Shown here in pieces: positions 62,190 through 64,000 of a DNA stretch of 64,000 nucleotides. Each line of letters begins with the position of its first letter. Positions within the stretch are counted from its first letter, which is position 1. Origin of the DNA: Croceitalea dokdonensis DOKDO 023. GTDB lineage: Bacteria > Bacteroidota > Bacteroidia > Flavobacteriales > Flavobacteriaceae. The notes beneath the pieces were generated by a model, which was given only the letters and a program-made list of their open reading frames with translations, searched no databases and was not told the DNA's origin. The stretch covers positions 1 to 64,000 of the forward strand of contig NZ_LDJX01000008.1 in assembly GCF_001306415.1 (NCBI RefSeq), written 5' to 3'. The position numbers and the translations under genes were made by a program.

Positions 62190-64000
62190 TTACTTTTCCG
62201 AATCATCCGTTACCTCAAAGGATTTTATTTCCCGCACAGGAATACCTTCTGCCGTGATGCCCTCAACCATAATGGAATACAGACCGGATACATCACCGGT
62301 GTAAAATTTAAGGTTGGTAAACCCTTTTTTATCGACAATTGCATTAGGTTCCCAAAATAAGGTACTCCGGTAGTCCTCTTTTTGGTGCGAGGCCGTCTGA
62401 ACTTCATAATCTGGACTATAAAATTCCCTCGTTTTGTAAAACCCCTGCACGATAAAATTAGCAATGTTGGGGAAATACCGGTTTTGGTCGGATGATATGC
62501 CCAAAGCCGATTTTGTGTAAATGGCAATGACCCCATTCCCGGCATTGCCAAAAAGCCCGGAGCCAAAGCCTGCTGCATTTCCATCTTTAAGAATATCGAT
62601 GACGGCAATTTCGTTAGGGTTGATTTGGGCAAGGTCGCCACGTTCCACTTGGAAGCCATCCAATAAATACATGGGCGGTCCGCCACCACGTATGCTCAAT
62701 CCATCCCGCGCTGCCCGCGCCCCTGGAATATTCAACAATAAATCTGCGGGCTGCAAGGCTCCTTTGCCAAAAATGGAATCAGTGTAAATACGTTGGTTGG
62801 GCAGCTGATAGCGGGTTAGGCCCTTTAACCTTTTTTCAACCTCTGCCCGTTTTGTCCGTTTTCTAGCTTCTACGGTTACCCCTTCAAGTGTAATGGTGCC
62901 AGCATTGAGCTCCATATCTAGCTGTCTTTTTTTGGCGGCCTGCTCCACATATTTTTTTGGTTGGTCTGGTACAATGGCTTCCTGATTTTTGTGGGCGATG
63001 TCACTTACTTCAATTGCCGGGGAACCGTCTTCAACGAATATTTTAAATTGATTTTCTGCCTCGCGCTCAGAAACCGTCATAGGCTCGCTCTGTATCATGC
63101 CTTTTATGGTGTCTTGAAATATGTAGGGGCCAAAAGTGAAGTTTCCCTTATTATCGGTTGCCTTCTTTTCACGAAAAAGGTTTTTTCCCAAAATATTGAA
63201 ACTAACAAACGCCGGTCGCAATTGATATTGGTTTTTAAAGGCTGTGGTGCGCCCCTTGATTACAATTCCTTTTTCTGGTTCAAAACGTTGCGTTTGGGAT
63301 TTGGTGCTATCCGAAAGTTCTTTCCAGACAAAGCGCCGCCACCCATGGGTGAGCATTAGGGCATCCAACAGGTATTTTCTTTTGGTATTTCTTTTTGCAA
63401 AAAAGAAGTGGGCATCGGGAACGGTGCCGCCCAAATCTGAATTGAGCAACAACCAACTTTTTATGGATTCTTTTTGGGATGACCGCAGTCTGGTTTGGTT
63501 GACCACGGCTACGGAAAAGCTGGCGAAGTTTTCTATTTTTCCAACAGATGCCATATCCAAGGTGAGGTCTACCCGTTCCCTTTTTTTGTAAGATGGTAGA
63601 ACACTTCGGATGTCCAATAGGTTGTCATTATTAGGATTATCTATAAAACTTAAGCGTTCGCATACCGGTTCGCCCGTGGCGGTAAACAAGGTAAAGTGGG
63701 CCACTCCATCTTCCAAAGTGGTGGTATTGATTTTTACACTAAAGTTGTTGTCATTGGAGGATTCCATATGGTTTAGGAAGATACGTCCCCTGATATGACC
63801 AATGAGCAGCGTATTTTGTAATCCGCTAGTTAGATTACTTTCCACCCTGATTGTGATATGTTCTTTGGTATTTCGAACATGAAGAACGTACCCTTTTGAC
63901 ATGGGACTCGGCAACGGGTACTTTTTTGGGGTTTTTCCATCCAAAATGGCAAAATAGCGCTTCCCGGATTCAGGTTCATAGGTGAACTTGCCCAGTCCAA
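62190..64000 (-). CDS. TonB-plug/MG2-like protein, C-terminal part (N-terminus outside window)
   Basis: At least 603 codons, open through the right edge; an apparent start at 63944 is only an in-frame TTG, and coding-like sequence continues upstream (FTYEPESGKRYFAIL). The visible N-terminal part is beta-rich, resembling the macroglobulin-type domains of a widespread Bacteroidota envelope protein family. Near the C-terminus there is a TonB plug domain (LLNIPGARAARDGLSIRGGG, then MYLLDGFQ and GVIAIYTKSALG). No 22-strand barrel follows, so it is not SusC. It is probably periplasmic or outer-membrane; the role in glycan uptake is unproven. Confidence 0.75.
   Translation of the reverse strand, partial: GLGKFTYEPESGKRYFAILDGKTPKKYPLPSPMSKGYVLHVRNTKEHITIRVESNLTSGLQNTLLIGHIRGRIFLNHMESSNDNNFSVKINTTTLEDGVAHFTLFTATGEPVCERLSFIDNPNNDNLLDIRSVLPSYKKRERVDLTLDMASVGKIENFASFSVAVVNQTRLRSSQKESIKSWLLLNSDLGGTVPDAHFFFAKRNTKRKYLLDALMLTHGWRRFVWKELSDSTKSQTQRFEPEKGIVIKGRTTAFKNQYQLRPAFVSFNILGKNLFREKKATDNKGNFTFGPYIFQDTIKGMIQSEPMTVSEREAENQFKIFVEDGSPAIEVSDIAHKNQEAIVPDQPKKYVEQAAKKRQLDMELNAGTITLEGVTVEARKRTKRAEVEKRLKGLTRYQLPNQRIYTDSIFGKGALQPADLLLNIPGARAARDGLSIRGGGPPMYLLDGFQVERGDLAQINPNEIAVIDILKDGNAAGFGSGLFGNAGNGVIAIYTKSALGISSDQNRYFPNIANFIVQGFYKTREFYSPDYEVQTASHQKEDYRSTLFWEPNAIVDKKGFTNLKFYTGDVSGLYSIMVEGITAEGIPVREIKSFEVTDDSEK

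Noticed and set aside
62190-64000. SusC-type TonB-dependent transporter
   Set aside because: A TonB plug is present, but only about 130 residues follow it, with no beta-barrel and no SusD partner, so it is a different plug-containing protein.
1-64000. CRISPR arrays, tRNA or rRNA genes
   Set aside because: No regularly spaced short direct repeats, no cloverleaf with a CCA-type acceptor pattern and no rRNA-like sequence were noticed. The repeats in 80-5966 are inverted sites around genes, not CRISPR.

Overview
The window looks like chromosome from a marine flavobacterium (Bacteroidota). Signs are the many lipoprotein and twin-arginine secreted enzymes, a CarboxypepD_reg-like protein, a TonB-plug protein, and a large algal-polysaccharide locus. 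Everything here is read from the sequence by eye, with no database search. CAZy and sulfatase subfamily labels are therefore family recognition, not measured hits.

Region 1 (1-5970) is an accessory region. Six small, mostly unrecognised genes lie on the minus strand in five units. The units are separated by 60-190 bp sites made of large imperfect inverted repeats with conserved ends (AACGG... and ...ATTGTT on the plus strand). Each unit is bounded by its own 9-10 bp pair of complementary cores, which matches the logic of integron attC cassettes. A complete IS30-family element (1166-2320, probable AAG target duplication) sits in the leader of one unit. The end of a second identical copy (1-56) sits at almost the same distance from another site core. 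No integrase is visible.

Region 2 (6058-62174) is a polysaccharide-degradation locus best explained as ulvan (sulfated rhamnose, uronic acid and xylose) utilisation. It holds a PL28-type ulvan lyase, a heparinase II/III-fold lyase (PL40-like candidate), a BNR-4 beta-propeller candidate lyase, and an alginate-lyase-fold protein. It also holds a GH105 unsaturated-uronyl hydrolase, two GH78 and two GH106 rhamnosidases plus a shorter GH106 relative, GH3, GH43, an alpha-glucuronidase-like protein and four FGly-type sulfatases. The monosaccharide end is served by the rhamnose symporter RhaT, the mutarotase RhaM, an AraA/FucI-fold isomerase and an Ldh_2 dehydrogenase. An AraC regulator is divergent from a GH78 gene. 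Two secreted Gfo/Idh/MocA oxidoreductases, two DUF1080 proteins and a TIM-barrel epimerase-like protein suggest an additional 3-keto-glycoside route. Two DUF1593 proteins, a fused nucleoside-hydrolase-like protein and an exported acetolactate-decarboxylase homologue are less expected members.

Layout of region 2: 7413 and 8788 run leftward. A rightward cluster runs from 8970 to 31688 with a possible internal control region at 25295-25584. araC (minus) at 31752-32636 is followed by a second rightward cluster, 32855-41771, and then by rhaT. A minus-strand block at 43079-46009 ends with the PL28 gene, which is divergent from a third tightly packed rightward cluster, 46222-62174. Many junctions overlap by 1-4 bp, consistent with operons. 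No SusC/SusD pair, rhamnulokinase, rhamnulose-phosphate aldolase or sulfatase-maturation enzyme is in the window.

Region 3 (62190-64000) is the C-terminal part of a large minus-strand protein with a TonB plug domain that continues past the right edge.
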